Positions 31,244 to 43,174 are shown, numbered from the stretch's first letter. The stretch is DNA of 64,000 nucleotides from Alligator mississippiensis (GCF_030867095.1 NC_081824.1:252341956-252405955); one strand, 5' to 3'. Program-made: numbers and translations. The notes: generated by a model not told the origin, from the letters alone.

Positions 31244-33375
31244 TTTCATAGTTTCATAGTTTCATAGCTGGTAGGGTCGGAAGGGACCTGAGCAGATCAT
31301 CAAGTCCGACCCCCTGCCCTGGGCAGGAAAGAGTACTGGGGTCAAACAACCCTGGCAAGGTGTTCATCCAGTCTCCTCTCAAAGACCCCCAGGGTAGGAG
31401 CCAGCACCACTTCACTTGGAAGTTGGTTCCAGATCCTAGCCACCCTGACAGTGAAGTAGCGCCTCCTGACATCTAGCCTGAATCTACCCTCTGCCAGCTC
31501 GTGACCGTTATTTCTTGTCACTCCTGGGAGTGCTCGGGAGAACAGGGACTCTCCCAATGCCTGCTGGTCCCCCCTGACTAGTTTGAAAATGGCCACTAGA
31601 TCCCCCTCAGCCTTCTCTTGTGGAGGCTGAACAGGTTCAGGTCGCTTAGCCTCTCCTTGTAGGGCCTGCCCTGCTGCCCCCTGATCATGCGGGTGGCCCT
31701 CCTCTGAACCCTCTCCATGCTGTCCACATCCCTCCTGAAGTGCGGCGCCCAGAACTGGACGCAGTACTCCAACTGCAGCCTGACCAGTGTTGCATAGAGG
31801 GGGAGGATCACCTCCGTGGACCTGCTTGAGGTGCATCTGTGGATGCATGACAAGGTATGGTTGGCCTTCCTGTGACTGCATCTTCACACTGTCGGCCCAT
31901 GTTCATTTTGGCACCAATAATGACTCCAAGATCCTTTTCTGCCTCTGCACTGATGAGAAGGGAGTTCCCCAGCCTGTAGGTCTGCTGCTGGTTCTTCCTC
32001 CCCAGGTGCAGCACCTTGCACTTGTCCGTGTTGAAACCCATCCTGTTGTCATCTGCCCACCCCTGTAACCTGTCCAGGTCCGATTGCAGCCTATTCCTCC
32101 CTTCTAGCATGCCCACTTCCCCCCACATCTTAGTGTTGTCTGCGAATTTGAACAGGGTGCTTTTTACCCCCTTGTCCAAGTCGCTGAAGAAGACATTGAA
32201 CAGCGTGGGTCCGAGGACCAAGTCCTGGGGGAACCCCGCTGCCCACATCCCTCCAGGTCGAATAAGACCCGTCCACCACCGCTTTCTGGGTGCGGCCCTC
32301 CAGCCAGTTAGTGGCCCATCTGACTGTGTAGGTGTTGACGCCACAGTCCCCAAGATTTTAATGAGAATGGGGTGAGAGACAGTGTCAAAGGCCTTCCTAA
32401 AGTCCAGAAAGACTACGTCCACTGCTACCCCTGCATCTAAGGATTTTGTGACCTGGTCGTAGAAGGTCACCAGGTTAGTCTGGCAGGACCTGCCTCTAAT
32501 GAACCCATGTTGGTTGCTCCTAAGCATAATCTCCTCTGCTGGCCCCTCGTGGATATGCACCAGGATAATTCTCTCAAAAAGCTTACCCAGGATCGAGGTA
32601 AGACTAACTGGCCCATAGTTTCCTGGGTCCTCCTTCCTCCCTTTTTTGAAAATGGGGACCACACTGGCCCTTTTCCAGTCCTCTGGCACAATGCCAGAGC
32701 ACCATGAGTGCTCGTAAAGCTGTGCCAGAGGTCCCACAATGACCTCTGCTAGTTCCCTCAGCACCCTGGGGTGGAGGTCGTCAGGACCTGCTGATTTAAA
32801 TACATCCAGTCCCTCCAGAAGTTCCCTGACTAGGTCCTCATTGACCCTAGGCCTGATTGTGCTTCCCCTGGGGCCTACGGGGGTCCCAGTTGGGGGGTGA
32901 CCCGATCCCTGCTCAGGAAAATGGAGGCAACAAAATTGTTAAATGGGTTAGCTATGGTGTCTTGTGCGACGACCAGATTTCCTAGTGTGTCCTGCAGAGG
33001 CCCCACATTACCCGGTACCTTCTTTTTGCCCCCTATGTATTTAAAAAAGGACTTCTTCTTATCCTTGATCTGGGTTGCTAGTCCCAGTTCCATCTCCACC
33101 TTGGCCTTCCTGACCGCCCCCCTGCAGCCCCGAGCAACCGAGATATAGTCCTCCCTGGTGATGGCCCCTCCCTTCCATTGGGTGTACGCCTCCTTTTTAG
33201 CTAGGAGACGTTCCCGGATGCTTTTGGTGAGCCATGGGGGCTTTTGCACCCTCTTGCCCCCCTTGATCTGTGTTGGGATTACCTCCCTTTGGGCTTGGAG
33301 GATTGTCTCCTTAAGGAACGACCACTCTTCTTGGACACCTTCTGGATGGGGCAAGAGTGTCCTCAGGCCCCTTCC
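31244..33375 (-). mobile_element. CR1 LINE, 5'-truncated, with RT domain
   Basis: This is the largest CR1 copy, about 2.1 kb. In sense order it starts inside ORF2 before the RT (32875-33354: KPPWLTKSIRERLLAKKEAY, FFKYIGGKKKVPGNVGPL). The RT frame follows (31808-32764, 318 codons), with VPIFKKGRKEDPGNYGPVSL, NQHGFIRGRSCQTNL and FLDFRKAFDTVSH. The conserved C-terminal part (31342-31887) ends RRLDEHLARVV. The 3' end has the GGTCCCTTCCGACCCTACC tail and three TTTCATAG octamers (plus strand). The catalytic box reads FADN instead of FADD (near 32134-32142), which should abolish RT activity. At least two frame changes separate the open parts. The apurinic endonuclease and ORF1 are absent. Confidence 0.95.
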
Positions 33376-33880
33376 ATGTCAGGACTCGTCTACACCACAG
33401 CAGAGTTGAGCCCTCTGCCACCCCAGGGCCATTCTGGGGGTTGCCAGGGCATGGGGATACCACTTGGACCACTGTAAGTTACCCAAGGAGTCTCCTGTTA
33501 TAAAGGGAATCTTCTTGGAGCCTGATCAGCTGGCATTCTGGCTGCCTTGCCTCTCTACAAAGGATGCAAAGCAGCTAGAAGGGGATCTGAGCTCCCATAT
33601 TGGCACACACACACCTGTGCAAACCTCTCCTGCCTGCCTGCCTGAGTGGAGCCCATGGACTAATGGCCTTTCACACTTGCTGCTGACAGCCTTAACAAGA
33701 CAGTGGGGAATTGGGCCCACTGTGTTTCCCATTTCTTGCCTCCAGTCCTACCTGAATGATTCAATCCTTGTGTCTCTTCTTGCTTCGCAGCACTGCTACA
33801 CAAAAAGGAAGGTATCAGTCTTCATTTTCAGCCACCCTTTCTTCTCACATCAAACCCAAAAGAACACTGATTTCTAGCGA
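33376..33880. other. Non-coding DNA
   Basis: No gene seen. The segment beginning AGGACTCGTCTACACCACAG (33383) resembles the start of a 'GTCTACAC' hAT MITE; its other end is not found. The open frame 33464-33877 has no identifiable domain. Confidence 0.35.
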
Positions 33881-33884
33881 AGGA

Positions 33885-33975
33885 GTTACTGGGTCTGATC
33901 CTGCAAGGTGTTGTAAAGCCCTCAGTTTCCATTGACTTCAGGGGATGCTAAGAGAACCTAGCACTCTGCAGATTT
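33885..33975. repeat. Possible old sauropsid palindromic repeat
   Basis: CTGATCCTGCAAGGTG, then CCATTGACTTCAGGGG, recalls a widespread reptile/bird repeat with 'GATCCTGCA' and 'CCATTGACTTCAATGGG' wording. The assignment is from memory and weak. Confidence 0.3.
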
Positions 33976-34651
33976 AAGGTAGCTTGTTGCTAGAGTGCTC
34001 AGGTATAGAGCAGCTGGAAAGCTAGCAGATGGTAGCTACCAGAACATTTCCCTGGCATGAGGGAGAGGAAAATACCCAGAGGTGCAGGCAGAGTGCTGCA
34101 GTTTTCCATTGATCTCCACCTGCTGAAATGGAAGGCTGGAAGAAGAGCCAATGCAATTTACAGCACCCTGGGGACCGCTCTAAATTGTGCCTCCGGATCC
34201 AGCTGCCTCTTAGCAGCCCTTGCATGAGGCGAGAGGGCAAGAATAGAAAAGTACCATAAAGTGACAACATCAAAACTATCATCATGAGAGCACCCTCCCC
34301 ATTCTGTGATGTTAATGCTGCTAGCAAGGGGTGGAAGGAGAGAAGATCTGAGTTTAGTCCCAGAGCAGGAGGACATACACTCCTTCTTTTCAGAAGGCAG
34401 ATATCTCTCTGATTCTAAACCCCACCACTAAATAGAGCACCTGCATTGTGCTCCTCTGAGGTTGTTGCTTTCTTCACAGCAGGGCTCCAGGCCTGACCTC
34501 TGAGGGTGAGAATTCATCCTGTGTGGTGTCCTTTTTGCAATGCTACAGCAGGTTGTCCCTCAAAAGAGCAGAAGGAAAATCCCCAGGGAGAGCTCAGCCA
34601 AGCTTTGCCTCTCCATGCCAGAACCATGAGAGTTTGAAAGAGACATTAGTC
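33976..34651. other. Non-coding DNA
   Basis: No gene or confident repeat seen. Confidence 0.35.
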
Positions 34652-34659
34652 TGCTAAAT

Positions 34660-34831
34660 CAGGGAATCCTGATCCTGGACCCCTAAAAAAATTGAATGGA
34701 GGTACGGACCCCTTTGAATTGTAAGTGTGGGTGTTTACAGACTTTTATTGATCATAGTCATCTTCCACAGACTGCTTAGATATGGTCTGTGGTCCCCTAG
34801 GGGTCCACACACCAGAGATTGAACACAACTG
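34660..34831 (-). mobile_element. Short hAT MITE (family D, copy 2)
   Basis: This is homologous to the reverse complement of 9378-9542: CCTAAAAAAATTGAATGGAG, GACCCCTTTGAATTGTAAGT, CATAGTCATCTTCCACAGAC and CCCCTAGGGGTCCACA correspond in order. The terminal repeats are more degenerate than in copy 1, and a target duplication is not convincing. Confidence 0.7.
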
Positions 34832-35626
34832 CTCTAGGCACACTGCTGGGCTGCAGTGTTTGGGACAATTCCTATAGGAACTTTCCACTGGGGGAGACAG
34901 CCAGGCTGGGTATTTTCCATGAGGGGGTGAGGCAGCTTTGACGCACTCCAGACTACCCCAGTCAGCAGTTGGCACAGCTGAACAATTATATCTGCACTGA
35001 GAACTAAGCCACCCCTTTCCTTCCAGAAACAATGACTGCCCCTTGTTTGTGCTTTATTAGTATTGCCAGTACCCCAGGGCAGGCTTTTAACCATTGGAGT
35101 GCAGTGAGAGAGAGAGAGACATTGTAAACTCTCCCTCCTCTCTTCCCTGGAAGCCTCCTGCAGTCCCACAAATGTGTCCCAAAAACAATTTGCCTCCCCT
35201 TTTCCCAGCCAGTCTCCTGCTGGGCTCTAGCTCTCTGTAATCCCTGCAGTGCCTGTGACTTCCACAAATCCTGTTCCTTCTCCTTAGGTTGCCAACTCTG
35301 ACTGAAGCTATTCTGGGAGATTTTTTTCCCCCAACATGACGTAATGTCATTAATGGTACTGTTCAACCCATTCACAATATCAGTCTCCTGGATTGCTTTC
35401 AATAGGCACTGGGAGATCAATGCTGATACCAGTAGACTTCCAGCCAATCCAGGAGGGGTGGCAACCCTACTTCTCCCCTTGACAACCCCCAACAAGTTCT
35501 AGTTTCCAGCTCCTCCACCCCTTTACCTCAGCAAACCCTCTCCAATTGTTCCCTTTTTTCCACCTCTCCCAATCCATTTGCTCCTTGTAGTAGAAGTGCC
35601 ATTGAAAAAGCCCATGCACCCAGGCT
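34832..35626. other. Non-coding DNA
   Basis: No recognisable gene. The minus frame 35004-35495 (163 codons) has no domain I recognise and is judged spurious. Confidence 0.35.
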
Positions 35627-35800
35627 AGGGACAGACATGCAAAAAGCCCAAGCCTGAATTGATTAAATCTTTGCAGATTAGTTTAACCTATGTAGACTGA
35701 ACTGATTTGCAAGTCAATAGACATTCACTTTTGATTCGAGAAATGCAGGCACATGCCTACAGTGGCTCAGGCCAGAAGCTGGGAGGCACTAGAGTGAGTT
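35627..35800 (+). mobile_element. Family X DNA-transposon end (partial)
   Basis: It begins CTAGGGACAGACATGCAAAA, the cleanest version of the family X terminus. It continues GCCTGAATTGATTAAATCTT and then GCACATGCCTACAGTGGCTC, as in 60984-61784 read in reverse. The right half is not recognised; GC-rich sequence follows to about 36,780. Confidence 0.65.
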
Positions 35801-37480
35801 TTCAGCTGGAGGTAAACTGAGCTGAGGATGGGGTATGGCCAGGGCCTGGCAAGCCTCAGTAGGATTGGGAGGGGTTAACCCCCCCTCTGCTGAGGAGCGC
35901 CTGGAGGGGGAGGGGGGAAGCAGCCCCAGCCAGGAGTCCCCAGCCCCACCACCTCCGCTCACTCACTTGCTGCAGGAGCAGGGCCATGGCCAGACCCCAG
36001 TAGCCTGAGGGGAAGGGCAGTTTTAACCCTCCCATTGCAGGGGTGTGTGTTCTGATTATGCACCTGGGGCCATGATGGCCAGACACTGGTAGCCTAAGGG
36101 GAAGGGGTGGGATTTAATCCTCCAATTGTAGGTTGCAGCAGTGCAGGCACCAACATGGTGCTGGCTTCATCCCATGGTAAAGATCCCTTCAAGCTGGGCC
36201 CATGCCACAGCACCTGGGCCAAGTCCCCTGGAGGAACATCGAGCGGCACCTGAGTCCAAAGTGGGTTCAGCCACAGGAACAGGGCAGGGGAAGGGGGATG
36301 AGACCTGGCTGCAGTCATGGAGAGGGCTGGGGGGGAGCTGGGGCTAATCATGACTCCCTGCCTCCCTCCCGCTTCCAGCAGCAGTGGCAGAGTGAACCAT
36401 CGTGGCAGGTGAAGGTGAGGTATCTTCTTGCAGCATTGCTGGACTCTTGGGGTGGACCGCCACAGGCAAGGGGCATGAGCAGCAGTGGGGGAAGGCAATG
36501 GACCACTGCAGACCAGTCCAGCCTGGCCCTATAGCCCAGGGGCATGGACAGCGATGCTTCTGGAAGTGGCTGCAGTGATTGGTCAACTCATGATTGGCCA
36601 CAGGCCCCCCTCCCCCAGTCACTTACTGGTCCCTGGGGGCAGGAAATGTGGCCCCCTGATTAAGGCAGCACCAGTTGCCCATGTCACTGCCCCCCCCCAC
36701 AATCATATGCTCTGTCCCCGCCACCTCCTGCCCTCCCTCCCCCCCACAGGTGTCCTCGTTTTTGATACTTGAAATATAGTAACCCTACTCATGCCCTACT
36801 GCTGCCTTAGCACCTATCTGCTCCCCACCCCTCCCACAGTTTGGCACACCATGTTGAAATTCACCCTGCTCCAACCAATAGGTCATACTCCCTCCCCTGA
36901 GTTCCCAGCATGGGCCTGTGCAGGAATGAGGCTGGCTTCTGTGTGATCTAGGGTACAATGGGCTGCACCAAGTGTCTGCTTTTGTGGGGAAAAAGGGGAG
37001 GGTGGCAAGTGGCATTTTTTTGCCAGAGTTTGGCAGGTTATTGCTACATGTGCCTCATTTGCTTTTGAGATAAGGAGCAAGGGTCAGCCCTGAGAGGCAG
37101 CCCTGTGTGCCCGGGTCCTATCCCCTCCTCTTGCCTTAATGAGGGGTGCAGCTAGAATGCTCCAGCTCCTGGGTTTATGGTTACTTGGATACAGAGATTA
37201 CTATCTTAACAAGCACATTTATCTTCAGGATCTTTTCCATGAGGCCAGCACTGAGCGGGCACCTTTGCAGTCTTTCCAGAGGGCCTTTTCCAACAACTGT
37301 GTCCCTGTTCCCCTGGCTTTGGCCTCTGCACACCCAGCCTCTGCCTGCCTGGTTTTGATTTGCCCACATATGTACTTTTATTCTGCTTGTAGGTCTCACT
37401 GCTTTACAGTGAGTAAAGGAAACAGTGTGAGAGACATACTCACTGGCAGGGAGAAGGACACAAAATGAGACACACTGTCC
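35801..37480. other. GC-rich then mixed non-coding DNA
   Basis: The segment 35850-36760 is GC-rich with C and G runs and a repeated 'GTAGCCTGAGGGGAAGG' / 'GTAGCCTAAGGGGAAGG' phrase (near 36000 and 36088). It could be the core of another DNA element, but no ends were found. No gene recognised. Confidence 0.35.
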
Positions 37481-37889
37481 TGGTCAGGCAGAGAGAGACT
37501 CAGTGACAGACAGGATGCACAGACAGATACACATGCAGGGGTACCCCACAGCCAGCCTGGGGACAGCACAATTAATGGAGCGTTCCCACGAGCTGTGGGC
37601 CCCGTGTACTAGAATAAACCTGGGAACTCCTTTTTTTAAGCTCCGAGGGAGAATGGCACTTGAAGGTCTTGCACATTTACATTTTAACAAATTGATTAAT
37701 CATTCGTTTTAGTGGTTAACGTGCATTTTTTTTGTGGTATTTCTTTGTGGCAATAAGAAATCGCCAGGCACCAAGTGATGGTGTAAAACATTTCACTCTT
37801 GCCCTAGACCTAACAGTCTGTAAGAGTGGCCTAAGGACATCCACCCACACAGGACCCCAACTAAGGTAGGGTGACCAGGGCAGCCACCT

Positions 37890-38535
37890 GGGATGCTAAC
37901 TTTAGTGGGAGAGAGGGCAGAAAAACATCAGGTGCTGCCACAGCTGCACAATTATGCCAGCAGCATGGTGACACCTGGAAGTTGCCACTTCCCGCCATGT
38001 GTCCTGCTGCCCCAGGTGCCCAGCTGCTTTGTTAGGCCTCTACACCTATATGTCAAGAGACTCAACAATGTCACTGCTTGTGTGCGAGGTGGCAGCAGTG
38101 GGTTGTTCACAGGCCTGGTTAGCTTACTGTGAAGACACAGCCACACATGCACACACTGCCAGAGAGACACCCATGTGCGTAGGCACATGGAGGAAGACAC
38201 ACAAGGTCAGAGAGAAACATACTCATGCACGTAGGCACAGCGAGACCTACACTTCAAATGAGAATCAGATGGCCACAAGTGGCAAGATGTACGCACACAT
38301 GTAGAGAGATGTTTGCGTACATGGATACACACAGAGGAATAAACAATACATGTACATAGATACATACAGATACAGAGACAAACACACACAGGTGATGGGG
38401 GAGTCACACACAGAGGCAGGGAGGTCCACACTTACACCCAGACACACTCAAACAGGCTGAGTGACATATGCCTGTACAGGCACACACAGCAAAGGAGACT
38501 CACACAGCTTCAGACAGTGACACACACAAACACAT
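37890..38535. repeat. Degenerate CA-rich minisatellite-like tract
   Basis: From about 38130 to 38530 the plus strand is a run of ACACAC, AGAGAGACAC, CACACATG and 'GTAGGCACA' phrases without a fixed period. It generates spurious Cys/Val/Tyr-rich frames on the minus strand. The preceding 240 bases are ordinary non-coding DNA. Confidence 0.65.
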
Positions 38536-38539
38536 GTGA

Positions 38540-39314
38540 AGCCAAAGGAACCAAGCCTGCCGCCTCTGGATGGCCCCAAGCCGACAGTGAGGTTAGCTCC
38601 TGTGCTTGGAGATTTCAGCTGCTCTCCCCAGCGAGCGAAGTGCTGATGAATCCTGTGTTTATGCTGCCAGCAGTGTGAAAACTGCAGGGAGCAAAAGAAA
38701 CAAAAAGACTGTATCATGTCAGGGAGGGAGTTTCTTTCAGCCACTTTCCACCATGCGCTGAGGCCAAGAGCCTGCTCCAGGCTGAGAAAAAGGGTGTGGG
38801 GAAGGATTCGTCTCTGTTAGGGAGAGTTTTTCACCAAAGTGGATTACGTTCTCCCCTGCTGGCTGACTCGGACAGCCCTTGCTTTCAGACTGGAGACCCA
38901 CCCAGCCCAGCCACAGTCACTCATAGTCTGCTTCCCACCCTTGGCTGAGTTTTAAAAAAATTCTTGAAGCAAATAAACTGAATTGAAAGAGATTTTGTTT
39001 GAATGTTGGTCTGCACAGGACAAAAAATAGCCTGACGGAGCCAGCGGGCTGGCCTCTTCACATCCAGCTCACAGAGGACATAGAAAAAACACCTGGTTTT
39101 GCCTCAGGGGCAGTGCTTCTGTCTCCTGGTGAGTAGTTACCTGGGAGGCAGGGCTCCTGGGGGAAAGGAGGGGGGGAAGGAGGTGCAGCTATAAGATCCG
39201 CCTTCTTATTTGGGAAGAGGCAGAGAGAAGGGGCACACCTTTTTGTGATGCACTGTTCTAGCTTGAATAGAAGAAACAGTGTCAGTTGCACCAAGGCCCC
39301 ATGTACAAATGCAT

Positions 39315-39316
<2 letters not shown>
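38540..39316. other. Non-coding DNA, possibly conserved
   Basis: No repeat family recognised and no coding exon supported. The mixed composition and lack of repeats make this one of the more gene-like or regulatory-looking low-copy stretches, but nothing specific can be claimed. Confidence 0.3.

Positions 39317-39353
<37 letters not shown>
39317..39353. repeat. (GT)n microsatellite, about 18 units
   Basis: An uninterrupted GT run followed by CGTGCATGCATGTGCAT. Confidence 0.97.
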
Positions 39354-39357
<4 letters not shown>

Positions 39358-39446
39358 CATGCATGTGCATATATTCCAACTATTTGAGCTGGTCTAAAAA
39401 AAGATATCGGATTTACCCAAAGAACCTTGTCTGCCTATGTCCTTAG

Positions 39447-39476
39447 ACCGACACAGCTACAACCTACACCCCTGTG
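39447..39476. repeat. Interspersed-repeat end fragment
   Basis: AGACCGACACAGCTACAACC, then ACACCCCTGTG, resembles the 'ACTAACACGGCTACNACC' end common in reptile repeats. Only 30 bases remain. Confidence 0.35.
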
Positions 39477-40088
39477 CATATACTGTCATCTTCCTTTTTA
39501 ACTTCACAGTCCAGGCTGCCAAGCCACTGCCCCTGCACATTTAGTACTGCCGGTGGCCATGCTCTGAAAACACTGGCTCTTTGATTAATCAGGAAGGTTT
39601 ATTTGGCATAGGAGCCAGAGCAAGGAGCGGTGGGTAACACCCTCTCTGCAAACAACTACAGAAACATCCTCCCATTGTTGGCATTCTTCAGCAGGTTTGT
39701 TTAGCTGCTATGCAGTAACCGGAGCCCCTGGGCTTCAGCTGGTGAGTCAGTGTCACCAGCAGGCACACAGGCTTCCTGCTCTAGCTCCCAGGGGGAGAAA
39801 AAAAACCCCAAACCTTTCCATTGTGTTTCTGAGTAGGATTTTAAAACAACTAAAGCAAAGGCTGCCCCCCAAGGCATCTGTCCAAGGCTTTGCTGAGAAC
39901 TGCCACTGGCAAAATGCTTGGAGAGATGTATTATTAACAGTCACCATATAATAGGAGGAAGTGACTCTCATTGGATCAATATCAATATTCAAATTCTGTC
40001 TGGGCTGCTGGGAAACCAGTCAGACTGCAACTTCTGAAGCTGAAAAGCCCTCTCACAAATGTTAGAGAAGGTGGCATGCAGCTCCAAA
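39477..40088. other. Non-coding DNA
   Basis: No gene or confident repeat seen. Confidence 0.35.
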
Positions 40089-40093
40089 CCTTG

Positions 40094-41584
40094 GGTGTGT
40101 ACAGAAGTTGCTTTTTTTTGCCATTTAAAGTGCTTTATTGTTGTGACTTAACAGAAGTGTACAGTTTTACAGCACTTTAAAAATGAGTACAGCACTTTAC
40201 ATTAACCCTTGTTAAATGAAGTGTTAAATTTGAAGTCCTGTATTTTGCAACAGTTTAGGCATCTAGCTCATTGTGCTTCACAGAAAACACCATGAGTTAG
40301 ACCAGGGGTTTTCAACCTTTTTCGATCATTGTACCCCCCAGGCGACTGGAAGCACAGCAGTGTACCCCTGGCTACCAAGCAGTGGGGGAGGGGTGGCACA
40401 TGGCCAAGTGTGGGGGGAGTGGGGGGGCATGCAAGCTTGCCCTGCCACCTGCGTAGGCCAGGAACTCCCTCCAATCCCTCCCGTCCCAGTTCTGAAAACA
40501 GCACTGGGGGCAGATCTGGGCGGCACTGACCCAACCTTGCTGCTGGCATGCACAGACAGAAGTTAATGAAAGCACTCCGCTTTGAGTGCCTTCATCTGAT
40601 TCCTCATGTAATGTTCTTTAAAAGTGCTCTACAGCTGTACACTTGTGTTAAGTCATGGCTGTAAACCGCTTTCAGGGGCCTAACTGCATTTTAGCATGCA
40701 TCAGTGGTAGATGCATGACAAATAGATCCAAGGAAGTGATACTTCCCCTCTATGCAGCATTGGTCAGACCACAGTTGGAGTACTGTGTCCAGTTTTGGGC
40801 ACTGTACTTCAAGAAGGATGTTGATAGACACGAGAGGGTCCAGAAGAGGGCCACTCATATAGTTAGGGACTTACAGGACAAGCCCTATGAGGGGAGACTG
40901 AGGGACCTGGACCTCTTTAGCCTCCGCAAGAGAAGGCTGAGGTGTGATTTTATGGCCGCCTACAAATTCATTATGGGGACGCAGCAAGGGATCGGAGATG
41001 CTTTGTTCACCAGAGCGCCTCTTGGGGTAATGAGGAACAATGGTCACAAACTGACAGAGAGCAGAATTAAGCTGGATATCAGGAAAACCTTCCTCGTGGT
41101 AAAGGTGTCCAAAATTTGGAATGGGCTTCCAAGGGAGGGGGTGCTCTCCCCTACCTTGGGGGTCTTTAAGAGAAGGCTGAATAGGCATCTGGCTGGGGTC
41201 ATCTGACCGCATCACTCTTTCCTAACCAGGCAGGGGGTCAGACTCGATGATCTGTTAGGTCCTTTCCGACCCTAGCATCTATGAATCTATGAACAGGGTG
41301 GAACTTGTCTCTTCTGTCTGCACCTAATTTAGCAACCTACCGCACTTTAAATAACTTCTGTATTTGGTCAAATTTATGACCAGTGGAGAAGCCCCAAGAG
41401 GCTGTGAACTGCCCCCTGCCTCCTAGCTTGGAAGGTGTAGGGAGGCTCAGACCCCCTTCTCCCCCAACCCCACCAAATACTGTACTTCTGTCATGTTTAA
41501 GAGTGCTGTAACTTTACAGTGCTATAAAAAAGTGCTCTAAATTACAGCACTGTAAAATGTGCATGGAGCACTTCTGTACACGCC
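40094..41584 (+). mobile_element. Family G DNA transposon with nested CR1
   Basis: The terminal inverted repeats are GGTGTGTACAGAAGT at the left and ACTTCTGTACACGCC at the right (one mismatch). The element is directly flanked by CCTTG at 40089-40093 and 41585-41589, a candidate 5-bp duplication. Both subterminal regions repeat short 'TTTACAGCACTTTAAA' / 'CAGTGCTATAAA' phrases, as in transposase-binding subtermini. About 600 bp of the middle is a CR1 insertion (40690-41292). A CAGGGGTTTTCAACC hAT-like terminus also appears at 40304. With the CR1 removed the element is near 890 bp. No transposase. Superfamily is uncertain; a hAT group with 5-bp duplications would fit. Confidence 0.65.
40690..41292 (+). 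mobile_element. CR1 LINE, 3' end with ORF2 C-terminus
   Basis: The frame 40655-41206 gives an uninterrupted CR1 ORF2 C-terminus. SKEVILPLYAALVRPQLEYC leads into VQFWALYFKKDVDRHERVQK, then KPYEGRLRDLDLFSLRKRRL, and the end is RRLNRHLAGVI. The 3' UTR follows with GTCAGACTCGATGATCTGTT, CCTTTCCGACCCTAGC and two ATCTATGA octamers. It is 5'-truncated at about 600 bp. It disrupts the family G transposon, so it inserted later. The open C-terminal frame suggests a comparatively recent insertion. Confidence 0.94.
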
Positions 41585-41589
41585 CCTTG

Positions 41590-42092
41590 TTCCTGAGCCT
41601 TAGATCTACTGTGGCTCAAGTCACAACCCTGCATACAAATACCCCTGTGGGAAGGGGCTGGATAGGAGCAGGTTTGCGTAAGGAGGACCTGAAGGGCTGA
41701 TTGTTGCTGGTGGCTGGGAAGGACTCTGATTTGACCTTATCATCTTAGCATCATGGCAACTTGAGCACCTGCCCCTCAAACAAGCCTCTCTGTAAAGAAT
41801 GAATAGAAGTACTAGGTAGGATTTATATTCCCAGTTGGCCCAAACCAGAACATGGAGTCCATAATACCTCAGACAAAAGGGAGGTCTAGGATTTGAATCT
41901 CATGACCCAAACCTGCCTCCCTAATTTGATTGTGCATCAGATCCAAGCATGGGAAAGGCCTGTATTCCAGTCCAGACATTGCATCTCAAGGTGACCACAG
42001 AGGGGAGCCCACACGGTACAGTGCGGGGAAGCCTGCATAATTCTGCTTTGCAAAGCTGCAGACAAAACAACTGTCAATTGTCACCCTGGCAT
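41590..42092. other. Non-coding DNA
   Basis: No gene or confident repeat recognised. Confidence 0.35.
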
Positions 42093-42100
42093 CTACCTAG

Positions 42101-43166
42101 TAATGCCAACTGTCGCAAAACCATTGTGAAACTTGGGATTTCTAAGTTAAAGTAACTCTGACTCGCAATGTCCTGATTGAATCATCAGATCTCCGTATCT
42201 TCCCAGCTGGTAAGTCGGTGAAGAGGGAATGGGCGAGGGGAGAGGTAAGCAGTAGGGGGGGAGATTGAGGCCCCCACGGTGAGGGAGGGAGTGGGGAAGG
42301 AGCAGTGGCAGCAGTGAATGGGGCCCCAGGACGGGTCGTCCAGAGGTGTGGGGAGCGGGAGGGTTGTGGCTCCCTGCAGCAGCACCCCCAGGAGAGGCAT
42401 GAGGCACATGACCCCCACCATGGGGCAGAGGTGACCTGCCTGCTGTGGGCTCAGGGCTCTGCACCCTACTGCCTTTGCCCTGGGAGCTCAGTCATGCAAT
42501 GCTATTGCCACCCGGTGGGAGGGCAGGGGACATGGGGCACGTTAGCTGCACATCATGTCCCCTGCCTGCCCAGCAGCAGGAATCACACTAGCATCGCACG
42601 GCTGAGCTGCTGGAGCAAAGGCAGCAGGGTACAGAGCCCTGAGTCCACAGTAGGCAGCCTGCCTCTGCCCTGCGAGGGACACATGCCCCGCATGCCTCCC
42701 CCAGGGGTGTGCGCTGCTGCGGGGAGCTGTGCACCCCCACACATACACCTTTGGACCCATTCACCCCTGCTGGTGCTCCTGCCCCACTCCCTCCCTCACT
42801 GTGGGGGGTCTCGATCACCCCCTTCCCCCACCGCTTACCTCTCCCCACCACCCTCTTTCTCTCCACTTACCAGCTGGGTGCTGTGTTTCTGAGTGTCTGT
42901 TCTTCATTTCCAAGCCACAGCCCCCCCCTCCCGCTCCCTCCCCAGCCCTGCTGCTGCCTCTCACTCCTGACCCACAGTACCCCATGTCCTAGGGTATGTG
43001 GGGTTCCCTCCCCCAGCTCCAGACCCCACCACACCTTCACAAATAATCCTCACACGTACACTTTAAAAAATAGCATCTCATGATTTACGTGCCAACCTCT
43101 TGATTTTTTTTTTTTTTTTTTAAAGGAGTTCATCCCATGATTTTTGGCACGGTGGGGTTGGCAATA
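42101..43166. mobile_element. Fold-back DNA transposon with long palindrome
   Basis: The outer ends TAATGCCAAC and GTTGGCAATA are inverted repeats. The flanks CTACCTAG (42093-42100) and CTATCTAC (43167-43174) agree at 6 of 8 positions, consistent with an aged hAT-type duplication. The core is a long inverted repeat: 42192-42536 pairs with about 42554-42890, arms of some 340 bp with a spacer under 20 bp. Overlapping frames on both strands (up to 195 codons, 42305-42892) follow from this GC-rich palindrome and encode nothing recognisable. A T18 run is at 43104-43121. Confidence 0.75.
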
Positions 43167-43174
43167 CTATCTAC

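Noticed and set aside
31145-33400. CR1 copy nested in a hAT MITE (TCTACACCA phrases at 31100 and 33390)
   Set aside because: The two phrases face the same way, so they are not the two inverted ends of one element.
38207-38447. Cys-rich minus frames suggestive of small secreted proteins
   Set aside because: They come from a CA-rich low-complexity tract with no start context, signal peptide or conserved spacing.
42305-42892. 195-codon plus frame mirrored by minus frames
   Set aside because: The mirrored frames follow from the long palindrome; no domain is recognised.
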